NCBI GenBank assembly: GCA_031266115.1
Contig: JAISBQ010000253.1
Coordinates: 1-36,339 of the forward strand
Reading direction: 5' to 3'
DNA: 36,339 bases
DNA from: Bifidobacteriaceae bacterium
Lineage (GTDB): Bacteria > Actinomycetota > Actinomycetes > Actinomycetales > WQXJ01
The notes under the pieces are model-generated. The model worked only from the letters and a program-made list of their open reading frames with translations. It did no database searches and had not been told where the DNA came from. Shown here one piece after another: positions 8,512 to 17,187 of the stretch (the first letter of the stretch is position 1; the number at the start of each line of letters is the position of its first letter). The translations under genes and the position numbers were made by a program.

Positions 8512-9783
8512 GTGACTGAGTACCTTCCACGAATTCTTGATGCCAGCCTCGCGGAAGTCCTTGCCTCACTGCCCGCCGTCGCCGTCGATGGCGCCAAAGC
8601 GGTGGGGAAGACCTCGACTGCCAGCCGCGTCGCACGTTCGCTGTTTGCCCTGGACAGCGAACCAACTGCGGCGAGCGTCCGTCTCGACCCCGCACTGCTC
8701 GCCCAGGCCGCCCACCCCGTGCTCATCGACGAATGGCAGCGTGTCCCATCCGTGTGGGACTGGGTGCGCCGTCAGGTCGATGCCAGTGCAGCCCCCGGGC
8801 AGTACATCCTGACCGGCAGCGCGGTTCCTCGTGGCGCCAGCGTTCACTCAGGCGCCGGAAGGATGGTTCGGCTGCAGATGCGACCGTTGTCGCTGGCGGA
8901 ACGCGGTATCGCCGAACCACGCCTTAGCGTCGCGGATCTCTTGATGCAGCCGGATGCCGCTATCCGCGCTCACACGGATGTCACACTGCGTGACTACGTC
9001 CGCGAGATCACGGCCTCAGGCTTTCCAGGAATCCGTGCCCACACGCCCACGAGCCGCCCACGGTTGCTGGACGGGTATATCGCGACGATCGTTGACCGTG
9101 AGGTTCCCGAGCAGGGCACGATGGTGCGTCGGCCTCAGGCACTGCGCAGCTGGTTGCGCGCTTATGCCAGAGCGACAGCAGGCACGGCGCGCTACGAGAA
9201 GATCCTCGATGCTGCCGTGCCCGAGCAGGGCGATAAGCCAGCCAAGAGCACGGCCGCCGCCTACCGTGACACGCTCGCCTCACTGTGGCTCCTGGATCCC
9301 GTGCCGGCGTGGACGCCCGAAGGGTCAGGGCTGAAGAGGCTCGGAAGGACGCCGAAGCATTTCCTCGTTGATCCGGCGATCGCCGCGCGCCTGCTGCGTC
9401 TGACTGAGGCGCGTCTGCTGACCGAGGCCGGACCGGTGCCGCTGGGGCCGCAAAAGGGGGCGATCCTCGGCCGCCTCTTCGAGGCACTCGTCGGTCTCAG
9501 CCTCCACACCTACGCGCTCAGCGCCGGCGCCGAACTATTCCACTTGCGAACCCATGATGGATCCCGCGAGATCGACTTCATCGTCGAGGGCGACGACGCC
9601 ATCATCGCCGTTGAGGTCAAGCTGTCTGCCACCCTCGACGATCACGACGTGCGCCACCTCAACTGGCTGGCCGGCGCGTATCGCGACCGCCCCGTCGCCA
9701 AGATCGTCGTCACCGCGGGGGAGTTCGCCTACCACCGCCCCGACGGCGTCCAGGTGGTCCCCGCCGCCCTCCTCGGACCGTAG
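8512..9783 (+). CDS. AAA-type ATPase with DUF4143 domain
   Basis: 423 residues from GTG 8512. Near the N-terminus GAKAVGKT is a Walker A loop and HPVLIDEWQRVP is a Walker B strand, followed by the sensor-like YILTGSAVP. The C-terminal half has the DUF4143 pattern: GRLFEALVGL, then REIDFIVEGDDAIIAVEVKL, which resembles a PD-(D/E)xK nuclease core (D, then E-x-K). Proteins of this AAA_14/DUF4143 type are common, often strain-variable and mostly uncharacterised; links to conflict or transfer systems are suspected, not shown. It opens the island and is followed after 90 bp by the HEPN-like/ATPase pair. The gap and a separate promoter-like hexamer suggest independent transcription. Family assignment firm, role unknown. 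Confidence 0.9.
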   Translation: MTEYLPRILDASLAEVLASLPAVAVDGAKAVGKTSTASRVARSLFALDSEPTAASVRLDPALLAQAAHPVLIDEWQRVPSVWDWVRRQVDASAAPGQYILTGSAVPRGASVHSGAGRMVRLQMRPLSLAERGIAEPRLSVADLLMQPDAAIRAHTDVTLRDYVREITASGFPGIRAHTPTSRPRLLDGYIATIVDREVPEQGTMVRRPQALRSWLRAYARATAGTARYEKILDAAVPEQGDKPAKSTAAAYRDTLASLWLLDPVPAWTPEGSGLKRLGRTPKHFLVDPAIAARLLRLTEARLLTEAGPVPLGPQKGAILGRLFEALVGLSLHTYALSAGAELFHLRTHDGSREIDFIVEGDDAIIAVEVKLSATLDDHDVRHLNWLAGAYRDRPVAKIVVTAGEFAYHRPDGVQVVPAALLGP

Positions 9784-9861
9784 GGTGACCCGGCGCCCGG
9801 TTGTCGCCTGTGATCCGCTTTCCGATCAGGGCCAGCGCGCTTGGCGCAGGGGGCACACGAG

Positions 9862-9867
9862 TAGTCT
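9862..9867 (+). promoter_or_regulatory. -10-like TAGTCT, predicted leaderless start for the HEPN-like gene
   Basis: TAGTCT fits the actinobacterial TANNNT -10 pattern and ends 6 nt before GTG 9874, so transcription would begin at the start codon. No Shine-Dalgarno is visible before this GTG. No convincing -35 was found. Confidence 0.45.
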
Positions 9868-9873
9868 GGCCCG

Positions 9874-10314
9874 GTGACCTCCACTCGCGTCCATGTCTCG
9901 TTCCGGGAGCTTCGCAGGGCGGTAAGGCACCATGAGGCCGCCGCAGCGCAGATCACGCCTCGCGGCAACCGCTCTGCGATGCTCCTTCTCTTCTACGCGA
10001 CCGAGTGCGCGCTCAAGGCAGTCGTGCTACGCCAAAGGAACGCCGCGTCGACCGAAGCGCTTGACGATTCACTTCGCAGTCACGATCTCGGTGCGCTGAC
10101 GAAGTCGTTGCGAGTCTCTGCCGAAGTTGGCCGCGATGTGGAGGCGACGTATGATCGTCGGGCCAATCAGGGGCGTCCCATGCCCAAGGTCTCGTTGGCT
10201 CGGACTCATGAGGTGTGGCGCTATGGCGCCAACCTGACCGACGACTCGAACGCTCGCGTGAAGGTCTTACTTGACCGGCTGAGGGATTGGGCCAGAAATG
10301 AGTTGTCGTTATGA
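9874..10314 (+). CDS. Small alpha-helical protein, HEPN-like
   Basis: 146 residues from GTG 9874. It looks wholly helical. The segment LLLFYATECALKAVVLRQ followed later by SHDLGALTKSL resembles the HEPN fold (a helical pair, then a conserved H-D-L). An R-x4-H pattern occurs at RRAVRH in the first helix, but its position is not the usual HEPN RNase site, so catalysis is uncertain. The stop overlaps the next start by 4 nt (ATGA at 10311), a strong sign that the two are made in fixed ratio and work together. Paired with a large ATPase, a HEPN-like protein would be an expected effector, but this is inference. It could also be a non-catalytic adaptor. Base composition is lower in G+C than in flanking glycan genes. 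Confidence 0.75.
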   Translation: MTSTRVHVSFRELRRAVRHHEAAAAQITPRGNRSAMLLLFYATECALKAVVLRQRNAASTEALDDSLRSHDLGALTKSLRVSAEVGRDVEATYDRRANQGRPMPKVSLARTHEVWRYGANLTDDSNARVKVLLDRLRDWARNELSL

Positions 10315-13001
10315 CGCCGTCGCCTGAGCCGATCACCTTTCCCGATCACATCTTTACCTGGATCGACTTGGATGATCACATGGCTGCGCTGGCCTCAGAT
10401 GGCCTGTGGCCAAAGTGGCTGCACGAGTGGAGCGCATACTGGGACTCCGCCGAGATGACCGTTGAAGCGGACACTGAGCCGAACGTCATTGCGACGTGGT
10501 TGGAGGGTTCGCTTGGGCCTCTGTCGGTCCGTGCGGCGGCGCAGGGCGTCTATCAGGTTCGGCTCGACAGCCCACCTGACAGTCCCGGGCGCTGGCTTGA
10601 TCTTCGGATCGCCGAGGGCTCGCGCCCGGTTCCCGCTAGGGTTCCCCGCTGGGGGGTTTCCCGCATTACCTCCTCGTTGGCTGACCCGCTTCCCGAGCCG
10701 GGCGAGGCGTTCCCCGGGGGCGTTCAGGTGGTTGCGACCCACTCCTTCAAGGGAGGGGTTGGCAGGACGCTCCATGCCGTCGCTCTGGCCAAGGCGCTTG
10801 CGGAACGCACTGGCGTGCTCTTGGTGGACGCCGACCTTGAAGCACCGGGCATTTCGTGGATGCGCCCCGGCTCCGCGAGCCAGTCCGACTTCAGCTTCGA
10901 GGACTATCTCGCCATCCTCCACGCCAGCCCCACTGGCTCCTTCGACGAGGCTGTGGCCATAGCGCTGCCCTACCTTGCTGGACAGTCAGTGGGAGGCATC
11001 ACCGTCCTGCCGACCCGCCGAGACCTCGCCCGTCTACGTCCCCCACTTCTGGAGCCACTCAATCTGGTTCAGGGAGCATCGAATCCCTACCGCCTGACCG
11101 AGTCGATCGCTGCCCTCGCCGACGCACTGGGGGCGAAAGTGGCGATTGTCGATCTGCGTGCGGGTATCAGCGAACTGTCCTCACCGATACTCCTCGATCG
11201 CCGTGTGCAAAAGCTGCTTGTCACCAGTGCCAGCGCACAATCGCTGGCCGGCACCCGAATGGTCGTGCGCCAACTCTCACGGCTAGCACCGCTCCGCTCG
11301 GACGATCCGCTGCCCAAACTCCTCGTGACACAGTATCGGGAACGAGAAACCGAAGCCCTTGAGTACGAGCTTGGTCCCGTTGTCGAAGAACTCGGCCATA
11401 TGCGCTTTACGGGGGACGACGATTTGTCCGATGCCGCGGCGATTGGTCTTGCACTCGAACCGCTCATGAGCCCTTTCAGAGAGGACCTCCTGCAACTCCC
11501 TGAGCGCTGGACTCATGTCCTGATCCGGATCCAAAAAGTCGGCTTGTCCAGCGTCATGGACCAGTTCGCCGAGGATCTAGCCAGCAGCCTAGATTCGTCG
11601 GATGAGACGCTATCCACGGTACAGATACTCGATCAGAAAGATCGTCGACAGGCACTAGCTGATCACGCCGACAAGCTCGTCCATGCAGAAGGTGAGACGG
11701 GCGATGGGTTCCTCGCCACCACGTCGCTGCGTCGCCTGGTCAATGCGCATCGGGAACAGCTTCCGCTATGTTTGGTCGTCGGGAAGAAGGGTGCTGGTAA
11801 GACCTTTGCCCAGCTCCAGATGATTTATGCGGGAGACTGGCGGGCCTATGCTCGCCTTGTCCTTCCAGGGTCATCCGCAAGAGATGCGACCGTTGTCCCT
11901 GTACTGACATCTGCAAACTTGGGAGATGCAACACGACATCGAATCGACGAGGCAAACCCGGACAGGAATGTGCTTGATCGCGTATCGCGTGCGCGCGAAA
12001 CGATCGGCGACTATCTTTCTACAGAAGCCTCCGAGGCCGATTGGCGTAGACGGTGGCTTACCCTCTTGGCCCGCTCAATCGATTGTGGCGATGTCGACGA
12101 GGCTGATGTCGAGTCAAGATTTCCCGACATCGTGAAAGGCCGACGTGTCGTCTTTGTTATCGATGGCATTGAAGATGCGTTCCAAGAAGTCGAGGATGAG
12201 CCTCAACAGCAGCAAGGACTTCGTGCCCTCATCACCGGAACACTCGACTGGCTGCGCCGCCTTCCCGGCGGACAAGTGGGGCTGATCGTCTTTGTGCGTG
12301 AAGATCAGGTCCGCGCCGCCTTCAAGCAGAACTCCGATCAGCTACTGGCTAGATATCAGGACTATGCGCTGTCGTGGGACCGTGAAGAAGCTGTGCGGTT
12401 GGCCTATTGGATCACGCAAGTCGCTGACCGCAATCCTAAGACTCTGACCTCAGAAGAGTCGGAGCTGATCCAACGCAAGACGTTGGAGGACCTCACAGGG
12501 GATATGCTTCCTATCTGGGGTGAGAAGATGGGAACGACCAAGTCGAGGAAGGCCAGGTCGCTGAAATGGGTATTGGCCGTCCTATCAGATTTCAATGGTG
12601 ACATTCAGGCTCGGGACGTGGTTCGCTTCTTGGCTGAGGCCGCGGACGCATCGGCGAAAGAAAGAGGATGGGCAGATCGCATCTTGACACCCGGCGGAAT
12701 GCGACGCGCAGTGAAACCCTGTGGTGATATGAAGATCCGCGAGATTAATGAAGAGATGCCAAAGGCGCGTAAGGCACTGGCGCAACTCGGGGCTATCCCT
12801 CAAAATGACCGGAAGATACCATTGGCAGTGAACCTTTATCTGGCCGCTGACCAGGTCGCGCTGTTGAAGGACGTGGGGCTAATCTGGACCAACGAGGAGG
12901 GCATGTGGATGACCGAGTTGGTCAGGGAGGGTCTGGGCTTTAGGTCATCGGGTCGCGGACTCCCGCGGGTGCTGGGGGTCGCGGAGCAGGCCGGCCGCTG
13001 A
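10311..13001 (+). CDS. KGGVGR-motif ATPase with second P-loop NTPase domain
   Basis: 896 residues in at least three parts. Residues 1-135 form an unrecognised domain. Residues ~140-400 are a ParA/MinD-like ATPase with FKGGVGRT near 147, in which the usual P-loop Lys is Arg while the leading signature Lys is kept. LLVDADLEAPG (~171) and VAIVDLRAG (~277) are its other motifs. A second NTPase starts near 488 with VVGKKGAGKT (Walker A) and RRVVFVIDGIED near 613 (Walker B); the rest resembles the C-terminal part of STAND-like or KAP-like ATPases. No membrane segment is evident. It is translationally coupled to the HEPN-like gene (ATGA overlap). Hand counts of three 60-nt lines (12361-12540) give 53-58% G+C against 77% for line 14461-14520, suggesting transfer. 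Likely a sensor/regulator of a two-gene conflict system (inference). Confidence 0.88.
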   Translation: MTPSPEPITFPDHIFTWIDLDDHMAALASDGLWPKWLHEWSAYWDSAEMTVEADTEPNVIATWLEGSLGPLSVRAAAQGVYQVRLDSPPDSPGRWLDLRIAEGSRPVPARVPRWGVSRITSSLADPLPEPGEAFPGGVQVVATHSFKGGVGRTLHAVALAKALAERTGVLLVDADLEAPGISWMRPGSASQSDFSFEDYLAILHASPTGSFDEAVAIALPYLAGQSVGGITVLPTRRDLARLRPPLLEPLNLVQGASNPYRLTESIAALADALGAKVAIVDLRAGISELSSPILLDRRVQKLLVTSASAQSLAGTRMVVRQLSRLAPLRSDDPLPKLLVTQYRERETEALEYELGPVVEELGHMRFTGDDDLSDAAAIGLALEPLMSPFREDLLQLPERWTHVLIRIQKVGLSSVMDQFAEDLASSLDSSDETLSTVQILDQKDRRQALADHADKLVHAEGETGDGFLATTSLRRLVNAHREQLPLCLVVGKKGAGKTFAQLQMIYAGDWRAYARLVLPGSSARDATVVPVLTSANLGDATRHRIDEANPDRNVLDRVSRARETIGDYLSTEASEADWRRRWLTLLARSIDCGDVDEADVESRFPDIVKGRRVVFVIDGIEDAFQEVEDEPQQQQGLRALITGTLDWLRRLPGGQVGLIVFVREDQVRAAFKQNSDQLLARYQDYALSWDREEAVRLAYWITQVADRNPKTLTSEESELIQRKTLEDLTGDMLPIWGEKMGTTKSRKARSLKWVLAVLSDFNGDIQARDVVRFLAEAADASAKERGWADRILTPGGMRRAVKPCGDMKIREINEEMPKARKALAQLGAIPQNDRKIPLAVNLYLAADQVALLKDVGLIWTNEEGMWMTELVREGLGFRSSGRGLPRVLGVAEQAGR

Positions 13002-13030
13002 TCATTGGGGCGGGCGACCGCCGACAAAGT

Positions 13031-13054
13031 CGCGTCTTGACCCGCGAGGACGCG
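13031..13054. terminator. Possible bidirectional terminator between convergent genes
   Basis: CGCGTC (13031-13036) and GACGCG (13049-13054) form a perfect 6-bp stem with a 12-nt loop in the 54-bp gap between the convergent ATPase and GT2 genes. No T-run follows on either strand. Confidence 0.4.
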
Positions 13055-13055
13055 C

Positions 13056-14054
13056 TCACACTCGCGGCGGGGCAACCTGCGAGGCGGATTCCTGATCCTG
13101 GGCCTCGCCAGCGGCCGGGGCGTACTGCATCTGCTTGATCCGCTCCAGCGCGTCCTCCAGCAGGGCACGGTTGGAGCGTTGCAGATCGGCAATCACGAGC
13201 AGTGCGAAGCACAGCAACGACCCGGTGAGCATCGCCGTACCGAAGACCAGGGATTGGATATGGCCGTCTGGGGATCCGGTCACCCAATAGTACAAGAACC
13301 GCGCAAAGGGCAAGAGCCCAGCAACTCCCAGCACGGCACCTATGGTGGCGAACACCATGTACGGCTTGTACATGACATAGGAACGGGCAATGGCTTGTCC
13401 GGACTTCACCATGTGTTGCCCAATGTTCTTGAACAACCGCGATTCGCGTGTCTTCGGATTCGTCGTGATGGGAATGCTCGCGATCCGCAAACGCTTGTTC
13501 CCCGCCTGGATGATGGTCTCCATGCAGTAGCTGAACCTGGTGATGATGTTGAGTCGCATCAGGGCGCCGCGAGAATAGGCGCGAAATCCGCTGGCGGCAT
13601 CGGGCAACGCGGTCCCGGCGGCCGCATTGACCACGTAACTCCCAATCCTCTGCATCGCCTTCTTCACGGGCGAAAAGTGGGAGATGGTCGCAGTTTGGCG
13701 ATCCCCAACCACACGCTCGGCCTGACCCCTCAGTATCGGCTGAATCAGATCGCCGATCCTCGCCTGCGGATATTGGTCGTCTCCGTCGGTGTTGACCACG
13801 ATGTCGGCCCCGTGGGCGAGAGCGTAATCCACGCCGTCGCGAAAGGCTCGCGCCAGACCCATGGTGCTGGTGTGGCGAACAACGTGGACCACGCCGAGAT
13901 TCCGGGCCACCTCGGCCGTCCGGTCAGTCGAGCCATCGTCGATCACCAGAATTTCCACCGTGTCCACGCCGTCGATGCGCCGGGGGATGGTGGCCAGCAC
14001 GTGCGGCAGAGTCGCCTCCTCGTTGAGGCATGGGATCTGAACAAAGAGCTTCAT
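13056..14054 (-). CDS. Glycosyltransferase family 2, polyprenol-phosphate sugar transferase type, membrane-anchored
   Basis: 332 residues. The N-terminus KLFVQIPCLNEEATLPHVL and EILVIDDGSTDRT are the classic GT2 start, and NTDGDDQYP near residue 92 carries the DxD metal site. PDAASGFRAYSRGAL is typical of dolichol/undecaprenol-phosphate mannosyl- or glucosyltransferase-like proteins. Two hydrophobic spans (about residues 231-255 and 265-285) close the chain, followed by a charged tail, as in DpmA/GtrB-type enzymes that load a lipid carrier at the inner membrane face. ATG 14054 is preferred over ATG 14060 because AGGA lies 6 nt upstream of it. It converges on the island and reads away from the glycerophosphotransferase genes, with an 80-bp gap. 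A TAGACT hexamer about 30 nt upstream may be the -10. The sugar is unknown. Confidence 0.9.
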   Translation of the reverse strand: MKLFVQIPCLNEEATLPHVLATIPRRIDGVDTVEILVIDDGSTDRTAEVARNLGVVHVVRHTSTMGLARAFRDGVDYALAHGADIVVNTDGDDQYPQARIGDLIQPILRGQAERVVGDRQTATISHFSPVKKAMQRIGSYVVNAAAGTALPDAASGFRAYSRGALMRLNIITRFSYCMETIIQAGNKRLRIASIPITTNPKTRESRLFKNIGQHMVKSGQAIARSYVMYKPYMVFATIGAVLGVAGLLPFARFLYYWVTGSPDGHIQSLVFGTAMLTGSLLCFALLVIADLQRSNRALLEDALERIKQMQYAPAAGEAQDQESASQVAPPRV

Positions 14055-14134
14055 CGGCATTCCTGGTGTGGGTTTGACCCGGCAAGTCTAGGGCGGCGCT
14101 GCGGGCCGCGCCATCGCCCGCCGCCCTCGGGCGG

Positions 14135-15352
14135 TCAGCGGGTCCGGGCGAGCTGGTCGAGGACGAGACCAGCAACCTGGTCTGCACACGGGCGATCACC
14201 CGGGCGAACGCCCTCGCCGGGCACAGTGATCCACTCCCGCGCGAAAGCACGAGCGTCCTCCTCGGTACTTGCCCCACCGACGATGGCGTCCATCAGCTCA
14301 CCCGGATCGCTCACCACCGGGAACGGAGTCTCGCGGGCGATGTCGGTGTACAGGCCGCGGTCCCGTCGGTACGCCTCCAGGTCCGGGGCGAAGAAGTAGC
14401 AGGGCACGCCGAGCAGTGCCGCCTCGAACACCGCCGAGGAATAGTCGGTGGCGAATGCCGAGGCCACCGAGGCCAGCTCGGCCGTCGTGAACCCGTCGGC
14501 GCTGCGGACTCCGCGGACGGCGGGCGCCAACGGGTGCCGCGAGTGGATCAGGGTCAACCCTCGGCTCGCCGCAGCGCGGGCCAAGGCGGCGACATCGGGC
14601 GGAGTGGATCGGCCCGGGCGGTGAGTGGGGGCATAGAGGACTATCGTGCGTCCCTCCAGGTCGGGGTAGGCCGCCAGGATGCGCCGGCGCACGGACTCAC
14701 GCGCGCGGGGGTCAAGGAGCAGATCCACCCGTGGTAGGGGGGCGATCGCGATCCGCTCACGCACAACACGGAACGCCGAGGCATATGGGTCGCGACACCG
14801 TTCGGAACTCACGAGCACCATGTCATAGCCCCGATGCATCCTCCCGGCCTCGGCGATGGCGCGAGATCGGCCGTCCGGCATCCCCACGGCATCCCATCCG
14901 AACCACTTCAACGCCCCCAACGCGTGCCACAGCTGGACCGTGCGCAGGCGCTGTCCCCAGCTCACGCCGGATACGACGGGCGAATACGTGTCCACCACCA
15001 CCACTCGTGCGGTCGCCGCGAGACGCAGTTGGGCCAGGGTGCCCGCCGAGAACCGCAGCCATCCCCGCAGACCTGGGGTTTGGAAACGGGCATCGACCAT
15101 CACGTCGAGCCTCGGATCCCGCCGCCACAAGGCCTCACGCAGGAGGCGAAAGTCTTCCGGCTCCCCGACCTGTTCGCGCGATAGCATCACCACCCGCCGC
15201 CGTGGCCGACACCCCACGCGAACCATCCAGCCCGCTGCCTGGAGACCGACCTGCATGAGCCGCGCAGGCACAACGCTCCCGGCTACGCGCATACGCTGCC
15301 GCAGCCCCCGCGCGGCTCTGGCTCTCCCGTGAGCCACGCCCCGACCCCTCAC
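14135..15352 (-). CDS. CDP-glycerol:glycerophosphate glycerophosphotransferase family protein
   Basis: 405 residues. The C-terminal domain has the TagB/TagF pattern: TIVLYAPTHRPGRS (strand and loop of the nucleotide site) and FATDYSSAVFEAALLGVP with CYFFAPDLEAYRRDRGLY. An earlier LWHALGALKWFG matches the catalytic-base region (W-H). In the characterised family these enzymes move glycerol-phosphate or ribitol-phosphate from CDP-polyols onto teichoic-acid chains at the cytoplasmic membrane face. GTG 15352 overlaps the stop of the upstream paralogue by 4 nt (GTGA), showing tight coupling. The basic N-terminal ~50 residues may bind the membrane. Whether the substrate is glycerol, ribitol or another polyol phosphate cannot be read from the sequence. 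Confidence 0.88.
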   Translation of the reverse strand: MRGRGVAHGRARAARGLRQRMRVAGSVVPARLMQVGLQAAGWMVRVGCRPRRRVVMLSREQVGEPEDFRLLREALWRRDPRLDVMVDARFQTPGLRGWLRFSAGTLAQLRLAATARVVVVDTYSPVVSGVSWGQRLRTVQLWHALGALKWFGWDAVGMPDGRSRAIAEAGRMHRGYDMVLVSSERCRDPYASAFRVVRERIAIAPLPRVDLLLDPRARESVRRRILAAYPDLEGRTIVLYAPTHRPGRSTPPDVAALARAAASRGLTLIHSRHPLAPAVRGVRSADGFTTAELASVASAFATDYSSAVFEAALLGVPCYFFAPDLEAYRRDRGLYTDIARETPFPVVSDPGELMDAIVGGASTEEDARAFAREWITVPGEGVRPGDRPCADQVAGLVLDQLARTR

Positions 15353-16614
15353 CGTTCACCCCCGATGGGCGCACCCGCCAGGATCAGGCGTTCGGTGATC
15401 CGCCGGGTCGAACGCCCATCGCAAGCGGAGGCGAACTCGGCGAGAAAAGGCGCCAGGACGTCATCGTCCATGGTGGCGGACCTGATCGCCGCCGCCAAGC
15501 CACGCGATTCAGCGACCACCGGCCCGATGAGATACCGCTCGAACGGCCGGTAGAAGTCGCGGCTCACCGTGTATTCATCCAGGTCAGGCGCAAAAAACAC
15601 GATGGGCCGCCGCAACAGAGCGGCCTCGAAGATCGACGAGGAGTAGTCGGTCACCAGGGCGTCGGCGGCGATGAGCAACTCCGTCATCTCGCGTTCATCG
15701 GTGACGTCAATCAAGCCCGGCACTCGCGCCTCGGGCGCGAGTGACCCGACAAAGGGATGCATCTTGACCACGAGCGTCCACTCGGGGGCAAGATCCCGGA
15801 CCAGGCCGGCCCAGTCCACCCAGGACGCGTCGTAGTGGGCGGTCCGCTCCCCGTGGCCCCGGAACGTCGGCGCGAACAGGACAATCTTCGAGCCGGCCGC
15901 CACGCCGAATCGTGCGCGGACGCGAGCGCGGGTGGCGGCGACGGCATCGGTGTCGAAGAAGGCGTCGGTGCGCGGCACGCCCAGCGCATGCACCCGCGTG
16001 CGGGGAATCCCGAAGGACTCGGCGACGTCGGCGCGGACGCCCTCGGCGCTGGCGGTCGCCCAGGTGTAGTTGCGGTGGATGCGCGAACCCGGCACCGGGC
16101 CGCCCGGCAGACCCGCCCGCGAATGACCAACCCGCTTGAAGGCGCCCACGGCATGCCACACCTGGCCGAGCTCGGTCTCGGGACGCAGGGTGACGTGGTA
16201 GATCATCGGGTAGAAATCGTCGAGGACTATCACGCGGCTGCGCGCCATCACCGCAGGCAAGCCCAACGCCTGACGTAGCGAGCGCAACCCTCGGCCCGAC
16301 GCCCGCAACACCGGGACCACCCGCGTCGACGGAGACTGCCTGGCGATCTCGTCGCGCAGATCGGCGAGGTTCCCGGTGAGCTCGCCGCGTGAATCGGACA
16401 GGAACGCCACCTGCCGCGGGTCCACCTGAATGAGGCGCCGGGCGAACGCGTAGGCGGCGATGTAGTACCAGTAGCGCCACCGTGCGGCGAACAGACTCCG
16501 GCGGACGATGGCGCGCACCACCTGCGCCGGACCCATCCGGATGGCGCGGGCGGCCAGGTGCCCTACGCTCTCGTGACGCTCATCGTCACCGGGGCGACGT
16601 CGCCGTGCTCCCAT
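15349..16614 (-). CDS. Second CDP-glycerol glycerophosphotransferase family protein
   Basis: 421 residues from ATG 16614. The motifs parallel the downstream paralogue: VWHAVGAFKRVGHS, IVLFAPTFRGHGERT, LVVKMHPF and VTDYSSSIFEAALLRRP followed by VFFAPDLDEYTVSRDFY. The pair share architecture but are clearly diverged, as for a primase-like TagB and a polymerase-like TagF, or for enzymes acting at successive positions. The start is uncertain: ATG 16614 has AAGGGA 11 nt upstream; ATG 16626 follows AAGGG directly and so lacks spacing; the frame opens at 16707. The stop is embedded in the next gene's GTG start. The upstream region is the repeat-rich gap 16627-17316. Confidence 0.87.
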   Translation of the reverse strand: MGARRRRPGDDERHESVGHLAARAIRMGPAQVVRAIVRRSLFAARWRYWYYIAAYAFARRLIQVDPRQVAFLSDSRGELTGNLADLRDEIARQSPSTRVVPVLRASGRGLRSLRQALGLPAVMARSRVIVLDDFYPMIYHVTLRPETELGQVWHAVGAFKRVGHSRAGLPGGPVPGSRIHRNYTWATASAEGVRADVAESFGIPRTRVHALGVPRTDAFFDTDAVAATRARVRARFGVAAGSKIVLFAPTFRGHGERTAHYDASWVDWAGLVRDLAPEWTLVVKMHPFVGSLAPEARVPGLIDVTDEREMTELLIAADALVTDYSSSIFEAALLRRPIVFFAPDLDEYTVSRDFYRPFERYLIGPVVAESRGLAAAIRSATMDDDVLAPFLAEFASACDGRSTRRITERLILAGAPIGGER

Positions 16615-16772
16615 GCGCCGCAGCATCCCTTCTGTCGTGCCGTCGATACCCCACGCCGGCCCCACCCTACTTGGCTGGATGGTCGCTCCGTTCGCCCGCG
16701 GGCCCACGCGATGTCGGAAGTCGTTGACCCGTGGGCTGGTACGGACGGATGAGGCGTCCGAGGCGGATGTGA

Positions 16773-16843
16773 CGCGAGTTTCACCTGTGCGGGCTGAAAC
16801 TGGCCGGTGGTGTCTGGGGTGGCCCTCAAACCTGAAACTGGGC
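16773..16843 (+). repeat. Inverted-repeat element, 71-bp variant E
   Basis: Same family as 22539: left arm ends CGAGTTTCA, then CCTGTGCGGGC and TGAAACTGGCC; right side GGCCCTCAAACC then TGAAACTGGGC. About 10 extra bases sit in the centre, and the arms have decayed at one or two positions. Confidence 0.8.
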
Positions 16844-16895
16844 GACGAGGACAGGCCAGAGATCGGGTCTCAGGGGGAGGGGTCGTGGGAGCGCA

Positions 16896-17060
16896 TCGAG
16901 ATTGCGGAATACCAGGCTCCACAGGGGTGTCACCGGATCGAGATTGTCGAATACCAGGGTCCGATGCCGAAAACCGGGCCCCAGGGGCGGCGGAAGCCTG
17001 GTATCCGACAATGTCGATCTCGCCCGAGGGTTCCGGAACCTGGTATTCGACACTCTCGAT
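16896..17060. repeat. Second inverted-repeat family, four copies in two orientations
   Basis: A ~21-bp word (copy 2: TCGAGATTGTCGAATACCAG) occurs in forward orientation at 16896-16916 and 16938-16958, and in reverse at 16997-17020 and 17039-17060 (CCTGGTATTCGACACTCTCG). Copies 2 and 4 are near-perfect reverse complements. The arrangement forward-forward-reverse-reverse can fold into nested hairpins. It shares no word with the 61-bp family. Confidence 0.8.
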
Positions 17061-17187
17061 GCCCACACGATCGCCCAGCAGGGCCACGACCTCCACACAC
17101 CGGGCCATCCCCGCGTGCCCCTCGCGATACCCCCTCCCCGACCCGCCTGCTGCGACCCCTCAGCCCCCGTCTACCGGTCTCCGGATG

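Noticed and set aside
13179..14399. 406-codon plus-strand open frame
   Set aside because: It is antisense to the GT2 gene, whose motifs and membrane spans are clear; the mirror frame has low-complexity composition.
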